A DNA stretch of 32,635 nucleotides from an uncultured Lachnospiraceae bacterium (GTDB taxonomy: Bacteria > Bacillota > Clostridia > Lachnospirales > Lachnospiraceae), in NCBI GenBank assembly GCA_910583895.1, contig CAJTYJ010000020.1, positions 1 through 32,635 on the forward strand. The letters are read 5' to 3'. The translations under genes and the position numbers were made by a program. Below, in pieces: positions 6,569-14,209 of the stretch. The notes beneath the pieces were generated by a model. That model was given only the letters and a program-made list of their open reading frames with translations. It was not told where the DNA came from and made no database searches. Within the stretch, counting starts at the first letter, position 1, and each line of letters opens with the position of its first letter.

Positions 6569-8386
6569 TCAGCAGTCCGCTACAGGTTTCGTATATATCT
6601 GTCGCCAATATCCAATCTGACGCTCATTGATCTCTTTGATCACATCAGCATTCACCTTAAAGTTCCGGTCAATATCCATCAAACCGTTGATCTCCTGCTG
6701 CACGTCTGTCACCTGTGTATAACAATAACCGCACACGTAAGGAATCTCCTTAACAGCCGTAGTGATCTTATCAAATCTCCTGATGAAATCTTCTTCCGTA
6801 TTCACCTTATTGCCGTAGCCCCATCCGCTGTCATCATTGTTAAAAGCGATACCGCCGTATTCACTGATGATAACCGGTTGACCAATATAGTCATAGCCAT
6901 TTGCCATAGCTGATTTAAAGAGGCTGTGATATACTTCCGTATCAAAGATCTCTTCCTCACAATCAACATAACGCTTCTTCAAGAGCTTGCCCACTTCCTC
7001 ATAATCATGCAGCGTGAGGATATCGGAGATCGTATGCTCCCAACCGTCATTGACGATCACAGGGCGATACCTGTCAATACTCTTGGTCAGATAGTAGATA
7101 CCTTCCGTGAAATGCTGCTGCCGCTCACAGGTCTCCACCTGACTGATTCCCCAGGATTCATTAAACGGCGTCCATGTAATGATACAGGGATGATTGTAAT
7201 TCTGCTTCACGATCTCCAGCCACTCTCTCGTGAACTCTTCCACCGCGTAATCAGAAAAATCATAAGCAGCCGCCATCTCACTCCATACCAGCATACCCTT
7301 CACATCACACCAGTATAAAAATCTCTCATCTTCCGTCTTCTGATGTTTCCGCAGCCCGTTGTATCCCAGCGCATGAATCTTATCAATATCTTCGATCAAT
7401 GCCTCCTCGCTGGGCGGTGTCAAATGGGAATCCTTCCAATAACCCTGATCCAGGATCAGCCTCTGATAAAGCGGCCTGCCATTCAACAGAATATTTCTCT
7501 GCTCAATCCGGATCTCACGCATTGCGAAATAGGAACCGACCGTGTCCACTACTTCCGCATCTTTTACAACCTTAAAAGTGATATCATACAGATTCGGCTC
7601 TTCCGGACTCCACATCTTCACGATCCACGCATAACCGCTGTTCTTCTTTGAAATGTCGATCTTTGTATTCACATGCTCCGACACCACCGCCGTACACACC
7701 TTATTGATAAACTTACCGTCAAAAGTAACCGTCGCCTCCACGCTCAGGCTTCCGTCCCACATGCAATCAGGTGCATCAACCTGATACTCCACTTCCAGCG
7801 TACATTCTTCCAGATGCGGCGTCATCTTAACAGCCTTTAAGCTCACCTTCGGCACGTACTCCGTCCACACCGTCTTCCACAATCCTGTCGTCTGCACATA
7901 CCAGCACTGATAATTCTCATCACACCAGCGCTGCTTTCCTCTCGGCTGCTGCATGTCAAAAGTATCTTCCACCCTCACTACCAGCTCATTCTCCCCGTCC
8001 TTCACCAGATCGGTAATATCAAAAGAAAATCTCGCATAGCCGCCCCTGTGGCTGCCTGCCTTCTGTCCGTTCACCCACAGAGTTGTCAGAAAATCGCTTC
8101 CCTCGAAGTGAATCACAAAATTCTCCTTCTCCAGTCTGCTGCCGTCAACGCTGATCTTCTTCGCATACCAGATATGATCATGACGTCTCTCATCCTCAAT
8201 ACCGCTCAGCTTCGTCTCATAGGTAAAAGGAACCTGAATCTCATGCTCTTTCTCAAAGCCCTCATACCACCTGTCCCGCTCTCCGACATTGTCATCGTCA
8301 AAGCGAAAATCCCATGCTCCGTTAAGATTCTCCCAATTATCCCTCACAAACTGCGGCCTGGGATAATCCTTTACATAATACTTCAT
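6569..8386 (-). CDS. Glycoside hydrolase family 2 enzyme (beta-galactosidase/glucuronidase type)
   Basis: 605-residue cytoplasmic GH2 enzyme with no signal peptide. The order is an N-terminal jelly-roll sugar-binding domain (about 1-180, with WVNGQKAGSHRGGYARFSF), an immunoglobulin-like domain (about 185-295) and a TIM barrel (about 297-600). The barrel carries the acid/base Glu410 in TPFNESWG and the nucleophile Glu509 in IISEYGG. The NxK motif that recognises the glucuronate carboxylate in beta-glucuronidases was not found, so a neutral beta-linked sugar is more likely, but specificity cannot be read from the sequence. Start ATG is preceded by GAGGAGAG. It is the last gene of the leftward operon after the acyltransferase (26-nt gap). 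It probably splits oligosaccharides brought in by the ABC transporter. Confidence 0.9.
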   Translation of the reverse strand: MKYYVKDYPRPQFVRDNWENLNGAWDFRFDDDNVGERDRWYEGFEKEHEIQVPFTYETKLSGIEDERRHDHIWYAKKISVDGSRLEKENFVIHFEGSDFLTTLWVNGQKAGSHRGGYARFSFDITDLVKDGENELVVRVEDTFDMQQPRGKQRWCDENYQCWYVQTTGLWKTVWTEYVPKVSLKAVKMTPHLEECTLEVEYQVDAPDCMWDGSLSVEATVTFDGKFINKVCTAVVSEHVNTKIDISKKNSGYAWIVKMWSPEEPNLYDITFKVVKDAEVVDTVGSYFAMREIRIEQRNILLNGRPLYQRLILDQGYWKDSHLTPPSEEALIEDIDKIHALGYNGLRKHQKTEDERFLYWCDVKGMLVWSEMAAAYDFSDYAVEEFTREWLEIVKQNYNHPCIITWTPFNESWGISQVETCERQQHFTEGIYYLTKSIDRYRPVIVNDGWEHTISDILTLHDYEEVGKLLKKRYVDCEEEIFDTEVYHSLFKSAMANGYDYIGQPVIISEYGGIAFNNDDSGWGYGNKVNTEEDFIRRFDKITTAVKEIPYVCGYCYTQVTDVQQEINGLMDIDRNFKVNADVIKEINERQIGYWRQIYTKPVADC

Positions 8387-8412
8387 AACTTAAACTCTCC
8401 TCTCTTTATCAC

Positions 8413-9432
8413 TTAAGATTTAAAATGAACTACCGGCAGAATATGTATAAAATAACCTGTCACCAACAGTATAACAATAAAATAAGTGTAACCGTACCCC
8501 ACAGACCGGAAACTGAAACTCGAGCAGTCCAGTGCAAAGATCATCAAATTACTGAACAGCAGATAAAACAAAGACTGCGCACCGATTCGCTCAAAACAGC
8601 CGATCACCTTCTTACCAATCCTGCCTCGCACCTTCTCCAAAAAACAGGCCAGCACATAATACAAGTATGCAAATAAACATCCACCGAACAGATACCACAG
8701 AGAAACCGGAAAACGTTCCGGCAGATATCCCGTCTGCGCATAAGAATAGAAACAGGGAATCCCCAGACAGATACATAATACAAGAAGCTGCCACTTCCAC
8801 CGGATCTTATTCTTACAAAACCAGACACCGGCCGCAAAGAAAATACTGTACTGCAGAACCGGAAACGTAACAAAATGTCTGGAACCGACCAGCAAAGCCA
8901 GCCAGGAATTCGTAATCCTCTCATAAGGAAGAAAACAGAAACCACCGCTTATGAGCGCACATAAGATCAAAATCTTACCATTCATCCTTTTAAAAACAGG
9001 AAAACAGACAATGCCGATCAAAAGCATGGCCGAGAAGGACACAAGAAATTCCGACCATCCCGGATATTTCTGTAAAAACAACACTTCCCGGATAAAATCC
9101 ATACGGAAGATTTTTCCTTCCACAAGAGCTACATAGGCAATTCCCGACAGGTAGAAAGCGATCAGGATACGCAGCACATTTTTTCCCATCTTCTTTGCAG
9201 CCGTCTGCCAGCTTTTTTGGAAATAAGCCATCTCCCCCACATAACCGAAACAAAACACGAAACCGGAGAAAGTAGTGAGATTGATCACATTGACCAGCAA
9301 TCCCTGAACCGGGTCTTTTTCCACACCGAAAAACTGGATCGAATGACACAGGATCATGGTAATCGTCAGGATTCCTTTTAGAATATCAATCTCTCTTTTT
9401 CTTCCTGTTGAAACCTTTCCTTCGGCATCCAT
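8413..9432 (-). CDS. Acyltransferase family integral membrane protein
   Basis: 339-residue multi-pass membrane protein with about ten hydrophobic segments. It begins KREIDILKGILTITMILCHS, a variant of the opening of acyltransferase-3/OpgC-type proteins in which an R-x-x-x-I/L-D-x-x-K-G segment leads into the first membrane helix and a conserved His (here in LCHS). Further segments include EFLVSFSAMLLIGIVCFPVF and WYLFGGCLFAYLYYVLACFL. Such proteins transfer acyl groups to sugars or glycans at the membrane. Here it is embedded in a glycan-import operon between a permease and the GH2 enzyme, so a role in modifying a surface polysaccharide or removing competition for the acyl-sugar is conceivable but unproven. 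Start ATG has AGGGGGAA upstream. Confidence 0.75.
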   Translation of the reverse strand: MDAEGKVSTGRKREIDILKGILTITMILCHSIQFFGVEKDPVQGLLVNVINLTTFSGFVFCFGYVGEMAYFQKSWQTAAKKMGKNVLRILIAFYLSGIAYVALVEGKIFRMDFIREVLFLQKYPGWSEFLVSFSAMLLIGIVCFPVFKRMNGKILILCALISGGFCFLPYERITNSWLALLVGSRHFVTFPVLQYSIFFAAGVWFCKNKIRWKWQLLVLCICLGIPCFYSYAQTGYLPERFPVSLWYLFGGCLFAYLYYVLACFLEKVRGRIGKKVIGCFERIGAQSLFYLLFSNLMIFALDCSSFSFRSVGYGYTYFIVILLVTGYFIHILPVVHFKS

Positions 9433-9477
9433 ACTTTATATTCCCCCTGTCTGCCAGCCGCCTGACACTGTTTCTTA

Positions 9478-9542
9478 TCAACCCTTCACTGCACCTGCCG
9501 CAATACCCATTTCCGCCACTGCTCCTCCATCTGCTGTTCTTG
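9478..9542 (-). pseudogene. Duplicated 3' tail of a permease gene
   Basis: The 30 bp at 9478-9507 repeat the final 30 bp of the upstream permease gene (9543-9572) with one mismatch. On the minus strand both encode a G-I-x-A-G-A-V-K-G-stop ending. The 65-bp unit following the real stop codon is therefore a remnant of a second permease end, left by tandem duplication or by deletion between two permease genes. No start codon or complete gene is present. Confidence 0.7.
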
Positions 9543-10370
9543 TCAACCCTTCACTGCACCTGCCGTAATACCTGCCACGATCTGTTTCTCAAATATCACA
9601 TAAATAATGATCATCGGCAAAGATGCCACCATACTTGCAGTCAGCGGACGCACATAGTCCACCGTATAAGTACCGGCAAAAGTCGGAATACCGATCGGAA
9701 GCGTAAAGAGACTTTCATTCATCGCACATAACAACGGCCACAGATAGTTGTTCCAGCTGCCGATAAAGGAAAAGATACAAACCGTAGAGATGATCGTCTT
9801 CGATAAAGGCAGTGCGATCACGAAAAAGGTTCGCAGCTCATTGGCTCCGTCAATCCTGGCAGCCTCCAAAAGTTCCGTCGGTAGTCCCTTGAAAAAGGAA
9901 ACCATAATGATTAATGTCATCGAACCTGCAATGGACGGCAATATCATACCCGCATAACTGTCGATCATATGCATTCCGTTTACCGTGATAAACAGAGGAA
10001 CGATCGTCGCCTCGCCCGGCACCATCAGACCAAGCATAAAATATAAAAACAGCAGATTACTTCCTTTAAAAGGCAGTTTCGCGATCGCATAAGCAGCCAG
10101 CGCGGAAAAGATCACCGTCAAAGCGGTTGTAATGACAGCAATGATCAAACTGTTTTTTAACCAGACCGGCACAGAAGAATTCAAAATGATCTCCGGATAA
10201 TTCTGCAGCGTATAAGGCGGCTTAAACCAGTCAAACACCGACACGATCTGCTTACCTTCGATCTGGAAGGACACCGCGAGCGCCCAGATGACCGGACCGA
10301 TAAAAATAACGGCCAGAAAAACAGATATCACATTCAAAGCCCAATAACCGGGTGTTTTCTTCTTGATCAT
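9543..10370 (-). CDS. Carbohydrate ABC transporter permease (MalG/CUT1 type)
   Basis: 275-residue inner-membrane permease of a CUT1 sugar importer with six predicted membrane segments. The cytoplasmic EAA loop reads ELLEAARIDGANELRTFFV, the site that docks the ATPase, and the C-terminus IVAGITAGAVKG is typical of MalG-like subunits. Start ATG at 10370 has GGAGG 8 nt upstream and lies 3 nt after the stop of the partner permease, so the two are co-translated. No ATPase gene is in the operon. The gene end is partly duplicated downstream (9478-9542). Confidence 0.93.
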   Translation of the reverse strand: MIKKKTPGYWALNVISVFLAVIFIGPVIWALAVSFQIEGKQIVSVFDWFKPPYTLQNYPEIILNSSVPVWLKNSLIIAVITTALTVIFSALAAYAIAKLPFKGSNLLFLYFMLGLMVPGEATIVPLFITVNGMHMIDSYAGMILPSIAGSMTLIIMVSFFKGLPTELLEAARIDGANELRTFFVIALPLSKTIISTVCIFSFIGSWNNYLWPLLCAMNESLFTLPIGIPTFAGTYTVDYVRPLTASMVASLPMIIIYVIFEKQIVAGITAGAVKG

Positions 10371-10373
10371 ATT

Positions 10374-11261
10374 CTAATCCTCCCCTCTCCTCTGCAGAGT
10401 CTGCTGCACAATAGAAAGCACCAACAGAATCGCAAATAATACGTAGGACATAGCAGCCGCATAGCCCATATTATTTTTACCGAAAGCCGTCTCATAAATA
10501 TACTGGATCAGCGGCCGCGTAGTAGAACCAGGTCCGCCGCCCGTGATCAGCTGGATCTGACCAAACACCTTGAAACATGCGATCAGCTGCAGTAAAGATA
10601 CAAGCCACAAAGTCGGCTTCAAGAGCGGGATCGTCACATAGAAGAGAAGCTGCTTACTCGAAGCCCCGTCGATCATCGCCGCCTCATAGATATCAAAAGA
10701 AATATCCTGCAAAGCAGAGAGGAACAAAAGCATACTGAAACCGATCGTCCACCACACGGTCATGACAGAGATCGTGATCCACACAAGATTCGGATCCTGC
10801 AACCACTGCGGTTCCACATCCGCAGCAATAAGCCCGGTAGAATGAAGTACACCATTGACGAGACCTCTGTACGGTGTAAATACATATTTTGCAATAAAAG
10901 ACGCAACGGATACCGAAAGCACGCTGGGCAGATAATAGATGATACGAAGACTCTTCTTCATCTTCGTCACACGGTTTGCCAGCATAGCCAGAACCATCGC
11001 CAGGATCACCAGCATCGGCGTTGTAATGATCACGAAGAAAGTAGTCGCCTTTAATGCCTTCCAAAAATTTTTATCCCCAATAAATTTTACATAGTTATCG
11101 AAACCGATAAAACTCTGTTTTCCCATCAAACCCCATTTATGTAAGCTTACATAGAATCCCTGAATGACCGGCCAGATCGTAAAGACAGTATATAAGATAA
11201 AAAACGGGAGAATAAAGGCTATCGCCGTCAGGAAAGTTCTTCGTTTTCTTGCTTTACTCAT
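10374..11261 (-). CDS. Carbohydrate ABC transporter permease (MalF/UgpA type)
   Basis: 295-residue partner permease of the same CUT1 importer. Six membrane segments begin with TFLTAIAFILPFFILYTVF. Typical features are GFYVSLHKWGLMG, the EAA loop DIYEAAMIDGASSKQLLFY, and LITGGGPGSTTRPLIQYIY near the end. An in-frame ATG at 11282 would add seven residues, but the ATG at 11261 is preferred because AAGGAAGGA lies at proper distance upstream of it. Follows the binding-protein gene after a hairpin terminator, a layout that lets the lipoprotein be made in excess. Confidence 0.93.
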   Translation of the reverse strand: MSKARKRRTFLTAIAFILPFFILYTVFTIWPVIQGFYVSLHKWGLMGKQSFIGFDNYVKFIGDKNFWKALKATTFFVIITTPMLVILAMVLAMLANRVTKMKKSLRIIYYLPSVLSVSVASFIAKYVFTPYRGLVNGVLHSTGLIAADVEPQWLQDPNLVWITISVMTVWWTIGFSMLLFLSALQDISFDIYEAAMIDGASSKQLLFYVTIPLLKPTLWLVSLLQLIACFKVFGQIQLITGGGPGSTTRPLIQYIYETAFGKNNMGYAAAMSYVLFAILLVLSIVQQTLQRRGED

Positions 11262-11295
11262 AGATCGTATCCTTCCTTTCATGCAACTAAGACAG

Positions 11296-11320
11296 AAAAG
11301 GGGAGCAGTCTATGCTCCCC
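11296..11320 (-). terminator. Intra-operon terminator after the binding-protein gene
   Basis: Stem GGGGAGCA/TGCTCCCC (11300-11307 with 11313-11320), 5-nt loop, followed on the minus strand by TTTTCTGT. It is between the binding-protein stop and the first permease, so likely a partial terminator that sets the subunit ratio. Confidence 0.8.
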
Positions 11321-11338
11321 CTTAAGTTATCGATAAGC

Positions 11339-12769
11339 TTAATCCAAATTGGATTCTAACTCGTCATAAAGACCCTGAATAGCAGTGTCAACATCAGCTA
11401 CATTAGTCCAATAAGTATTCAGATTCTCGATGATACCGTCCTTCATCGCATAGAAATGAGGATTCTTAGAGGGTAATACAGCTGTCTGTAACGCAGACTT
11501 GTAACTGCTTCTGTAAGGCATACTCAGATATTCGTCGCTCTCCAGTACGCTCATGTTAGAAGGAATCTGTCCGGAACCTGCCCAGATCGCGCCGCCGTCA
11601 CCGGATACCCCAACCAGGAACTCTACCGCTGCGAGCGTCTCTTCTTCTGTTCTGTCAGGATTTACCGGAAGGATCATTGTATGGGAATCAGCCCAGCAGG
11701 AATCATTGTCAAACAGTTTCGGCCATGCCTGTGCACCAAAATTCAGGTTTTCCGTTTTCTCAAATGCGCCTGTAGCCCAGGTTCCGCAGGTAGCAAAAGC
11801 TGCCTTGCCGCTCTGGAAAAGCTGCTGATGATCATCAATACCTTCGATAATATAACCATCTTCGAATAAAGATTTCACGGTTTCTGCAGCTTTCTTCGCA
11901 ATATCCATATCAAGCGTCACTTCTGTGCCGTCATCATTTACGAGAGGTGTTCCGCCCATCTGGAAATAAGTAGCCCACCAGATACGATACGGATCGTCGC
12001 CCGCATTCGTCATCGAAAGTGTTGTTTCGCCATCTTCCAGAACTGCCTTACACTGATCCATGATCGCCTTAAATTCATCCCAGCTGTTGATATCCAACTG
12101 ACCGTCAGCATTCAAAGCAACCCCTGCTCTCTCAAGAATGTCTGTATTATAATAAAGAATCTCTGCGTGCGTATCTAACGGAATTGCATAAATCTGTCCG
12201 TCAAAGGTTACGGAGTCGATAGAATTAGATGCATATACAGAACTCATATCAAATCCCATCTGCTCCAAATAAGAATCGATCGGCTCTACAACACCCTGAT
12301 CTACAAGCTCGGGAAGCTTGGATACATGGGATACACCGATGTCAGGACCCTTGCCGGCTGCAACTGCAGTCTGCAGCTTCGTATAGTAGTCTGCCCATAC
12401 CAGCATGATGGACTGTACTTCCCTGCTCGGTCCTTTAGAATTGTAATCAGCAATGATCTCATCCATGAAACCACCGTCACCGCCGCTGAATAGAGACCAG
12501 AATACCAGCTTGTTCTCATCCACCTGTACGGCTTCCGGGTTATTTACAGTACCGTCTTCATTTACATCTGCCGTATCACCTGACGCTTCACCTTCTGCGT
12601 CAGCCGCTTCCGTATTACCCCCCCCCGATTCTTCCTGGGAGTCCGCCTCTGCTGCAGGCGCATCTGTACCTGCCGTCGATCCTGTATTACTGCCGCCACC
12701 GCCGCATCCGGATAATAGACCTGCTGTCATCGTCAGAGTCAACAATGCCGCTAACCATTTACGCTTCAT
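11339..12769 (-). CDS. Sugar-binding lipoprotein of ABC transporter (extracellular solute-binding protein family 1)
   Basis: 476-residue lipoprotein that captures sugar outside the cell for the two permeases that follow. The signal peptide KRKWLAALLTLTMTAGLL leads to lipobox LSGC with Cys22. A Gly/Ala/Glu-rich linker (about 23-80) follows, then the binding domain with KLVFWSLFSGGDGGFMDEII, VDQGVVEPIDSYLEQMGF and QIYAIPLDTHAEILYYNTDI. Start ATG at 12769 is chosen over an in-frame ATG at 12808 because GGAGG sits 8 nt upstream and the signal peptide then begins correctly. First gene of the leftward operon. A run of nine G in the linker (12618-12626) could slip. Expression probably responds to the divergent ArsR-type regulator. 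Confidence 0.93.
   Translation of the reverse strand: MKRKWLAALLTLTMTAGLLSGCGGGGSNTGSTAGTDAPAAEADSQEESGGGNTEAADAEGEASGDTADVNEDGTVNNPEAVQVDENKLVFWSLFSGGDGGFMDEIIADYNSKGPSREVQSIMLVWADYYTKLQTAVAAGKGPDIGVSHVSKLPELVDQGVVEPIDSYLEQMGFDMSSVYASNSIDSVTFDGQIYAIPLDTHAEILYYNTDILERAGVALNADGQLDINSWDEFKAIMDQCKAVLEDGETTLSMTNAGDDPYRIWWATYFQMGGTPLVNDDGTEVTLDMDIAKKAAETVKSLFEDGYIIEGIDDHQQLFQSGKAAFATCGTWATGAFEKTENLNFGAQAWPKLFDNDSCWADSHTMILPVNPDRTEEETLAAVEFLVGVSGDGGAIWAGSGQIPSNMSVLESDEYLSMPYRSSYKSALQTAVLPSKNPHFYAMKDGIIENLNTYWTNVADVDTAIQGLYDELESNLD
12618..12626 (-). repeat. G9 homopolymer in the lipoprotein linker
   Basis: Nine consecutive C on the plus strand, read as codons TCG GGG GGG GGT (S-G-G-G) on the coding strand. 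Long G tracts are prone to slipped-strand length changes, and one added or lost base would shift the frame early in the lipoprotein. Confidence 0.6.
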
Positions 12770-12837
12770 AATAATATCCTCCTTCTGCTTTTGATAAATT
12801 TTTACCATAACTGCTACACGGCCGTTGATAGCTTATT

Positions 12838-12902
12838 ACAGTTATATTGTTTCTTATACTTTTTTCTAAACTAAATAATAATATTTAAAACAATATAACT
12901 GT
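12838..12902. promoter_or_regulatory. 15-bp inverted repeat and promoter of the leftward sugar operon
   Basis: ACAGTTATATTGTTT (12838-12852) is matched exactly by its reverse complement at 12888-12902; arm centres are 50 bp apart. A minus-strand promoter fits inside: TTTAGA (12865-12870), 18-bp spacer, TATAAC (12841-12846). This puts one arm over the -10 and the other upstream of the -35. A good operator candidate for the neighbouring ArsR-type regulator. The rest of 12903-13071 is very A/T-rich with no other feature seen. Confidence 0.6.
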
Positions 12903-13071
12903 TGTTATGTGTTTACAGGATATATTATATAATGCATACTGTCAACATAATTTTAATTTTTATATATTTTTTAGTTATTTTGTATATTTTTCCAATATTA
13001 AAAACATAAATAATATTTTTATAATTATACCTATCTATATTTTTACAGAATTATTGTTATAACAGAATCAT

Positions 13072-13100
13072 TTGACGCACAAACTTATATATGCTATAGT
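13072..13100 (+). promoter_or_regulatory. Promoter of the ArsR-type regulator
   Basis: TTGACG (13072-13077), 17-bp spacer, TATAGT (13095-13100), directed rightward. The expected start is near 13107, giving a leader of about 140 nt before the ATG at 13250. Confidence 0.75.
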
Positions 13101-13123
13101 TTGATTTAGACAGAGAATTAACT

Positions 13124-13157
13124 TATAGTAAATTTCAATCATGCTCAGCCTACTGCC
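13124..13157 (+). repeat. Repeat B, copy 1
   Basis: TATAGTAAATTTC followed by AATCATGCTCAGCCTACTGC. Shares its TATAG-start and ATCATGCTCAGCCT core with 27544-27582 (minus) and 30351-30381. Located in the leader of the regulator gene, downstream of the promoter. Confidence 0.6.
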
Positions 13158-13178
13158 TGACAGGCCGCATGGCCATCC

Positions 13179-13209
13179 CTGCTGTGAAAATCTCTGATCT
13201 TCACAGCAG
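13179..13209 (+). other. Hairpin in the leader of the regulator gene
   Basis: Perfect 10-bp stem CTGCTGTGAA (13179-13188) with TTCACAGCAG (13200-13209), 11-nt loop, not followed by a T-run, so not a standard terminator. It could stabilise the leader or be an operator. Confidence 0.5.
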
Positions 13210-13249
13210 ATTTCGACAGTAATTTGACAGTATAAGACAGGGTAATAAG

Positions 13250-14170
13250 ATGGCTAAATTTAAAAACTATGAAATCGATAACGAAGAAGAAGTCTGTGCG
13301 ATAGGCCGCGCATTCTCTTCTCCGATCCGGTTAAAGATTCTGCAGCTTCTATATGAAGATTGTCTGATCATCGGCGATATCGCACGCATCATGAATATTC
13401 CTGCATCCAGCGCTGCTTTTCACCTCAAAATCCTGGAAGAAGCAGGACTGATCCGCATGGAAGAAAGACCGGGTGCAAGAGGCTCTTCCAAATTATGCAG
13501 CAGAAAGATCGACTCCGTCTCAGTCAGATTGATCAGAAGAGATAACAATGTCAGAGAAGTCTTCAGCAGTGAAATGCCTGTAGGCATGTATTCGGAATGC
13601 AATGTTCATCCAACCTGCGGACTGGTCGGCGTAGACGGTGTGATCGGCAATGAAGATCAGGAGTACAGCTTCTATCTCCCCGAAAGGATCAACGCAGGAC
13701 TTCTCTGGTCCTCGGCAGGATTTGTAGAATATAAATTTGCCAACGGCCTTTTCAGCAACGATGATGTAAAAAGGATCTGCCTGACAATGGAAATCTGTTC
13801 CGAAGCGCCCGGCTTTCGTGAAGACTGGAAGTCGGATATCACAGTCTGGATGAACGGCGTGGACTGCGGAACCTGGACATGCCCCGGCGACTTCGGCCAC
13901 AGACGCGGTAGACTGACAAGCGCCATCTGGCCCAACGGCTCCACACAATACGGTATGCTGGTAAACTGGGAATTACGCAAAGACGGATGCTATGTGAATG
14001 AGGTGCATGTGAAAGATGTAACCGTAGACCAGCTTGGCCTCAATCAGAAATCCTTCGTCACGGTGCGCATCGGCAACAAACCCGACGCTAAATATATCGG
14101 CGGTTTTAATATTTTCGGCAAAACCTTCGGTGACTACGAACAGGATATTGTGCTGTCACTGGAATGTTGA
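13250..14170 (+). CDS. ArsR-type winged-helix regulator with large C-terminal domain
   Basis: 306-residue transcriptional regulator. Residues about 13-85 form an ArsR-like winged helix: AFSSPIRLKILQLLYE, the recognition region GDIARIMNIPASSAAFHLKI, and LEEAGLIRMEERPG. The remaining about 200 residues are not the short ArsR tail. They look like a beta-rich domain, with SDITVWMNGVDCGTWTCPGD and FGHRRGRLTSAIWPNG. Similar ArsR-plus-beta-domain proteins are known next to sugar ABC operons in Firmicutes, where the C-terminal part is presumed to sense a ligand. No metal-binding ArsR motif (CxCxxC-like) is seen in the winged helix. The start ATG has only a weak AGGG upstream. It is divergent from the lipoprotein-permease-GH2 operon, which it probably controls. 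Confidence 0.85.
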   Translation: MAKFKNYEIDNEEEVCAIGRAFSSPIRLKILQLLYEDCLIIGDIARIMNIPASSAAFHLKILEEAGLIRMEERPGARGSSKLCSRKIDSVSVRLIRRDNNVREVFSSEMPVGMYSECNVHPTCGLVGVDGVIGNEDQEYSFYLPERINAGLLWSSAGFVEYKFANGLFSNDDVKRICLTMEICSEAPGFREDWKSDITVWMNGVDCGTWTCPGDFGHRRGRLTSAIWPNGSTQYGMLVNWELRKDGCYVNEVHVKDVTVDQLGLNQKSFVTVRIGNKPDAKYIGGFNIFGKTFGDYEQDIVLSLEC

Positions 14171-14180
14171 TCATTGTATA

Positions 14181-14208
14181 AAAAGAGCGGATTTTTTGCC
14201 GCTCTTTT
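14181..14208. terminator. Bidirectional terminator
   Basis: AAAAGAGCGG (14181-14190) pairs with CCGCTCTTTT (14199-14208), 8-nt loop, with A-run before and T-run after. It serves both the regulator (rightward) and the response regulator gene (leftward), which ends 2 nt away. Confidence 0.88.
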
Positions 14209-14209
14209 A

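Noticed and set aside
6569..8386. Naming the GH2 enzyme a beta-glucuronidase (uidA)
   Set aside because: The NxK motif for the glucuronate carboxylate is not present at the C-terminal part of the barrel, so the symbol would over-state what is seen.
8604..8945. Minus-strand frames in another phase of the acyltransferase gene
   Set aside because: Same strand, wrong phase, Cys/Arg-rich translation without motifs; the acyltransferase frame is complete.
13095..13100. TATAGT as a further copy of repeat A or B
   Set aside because: The following bases do not match either repeat, and with TTGACG 17 bp upstream it is better explained as a -10 element.
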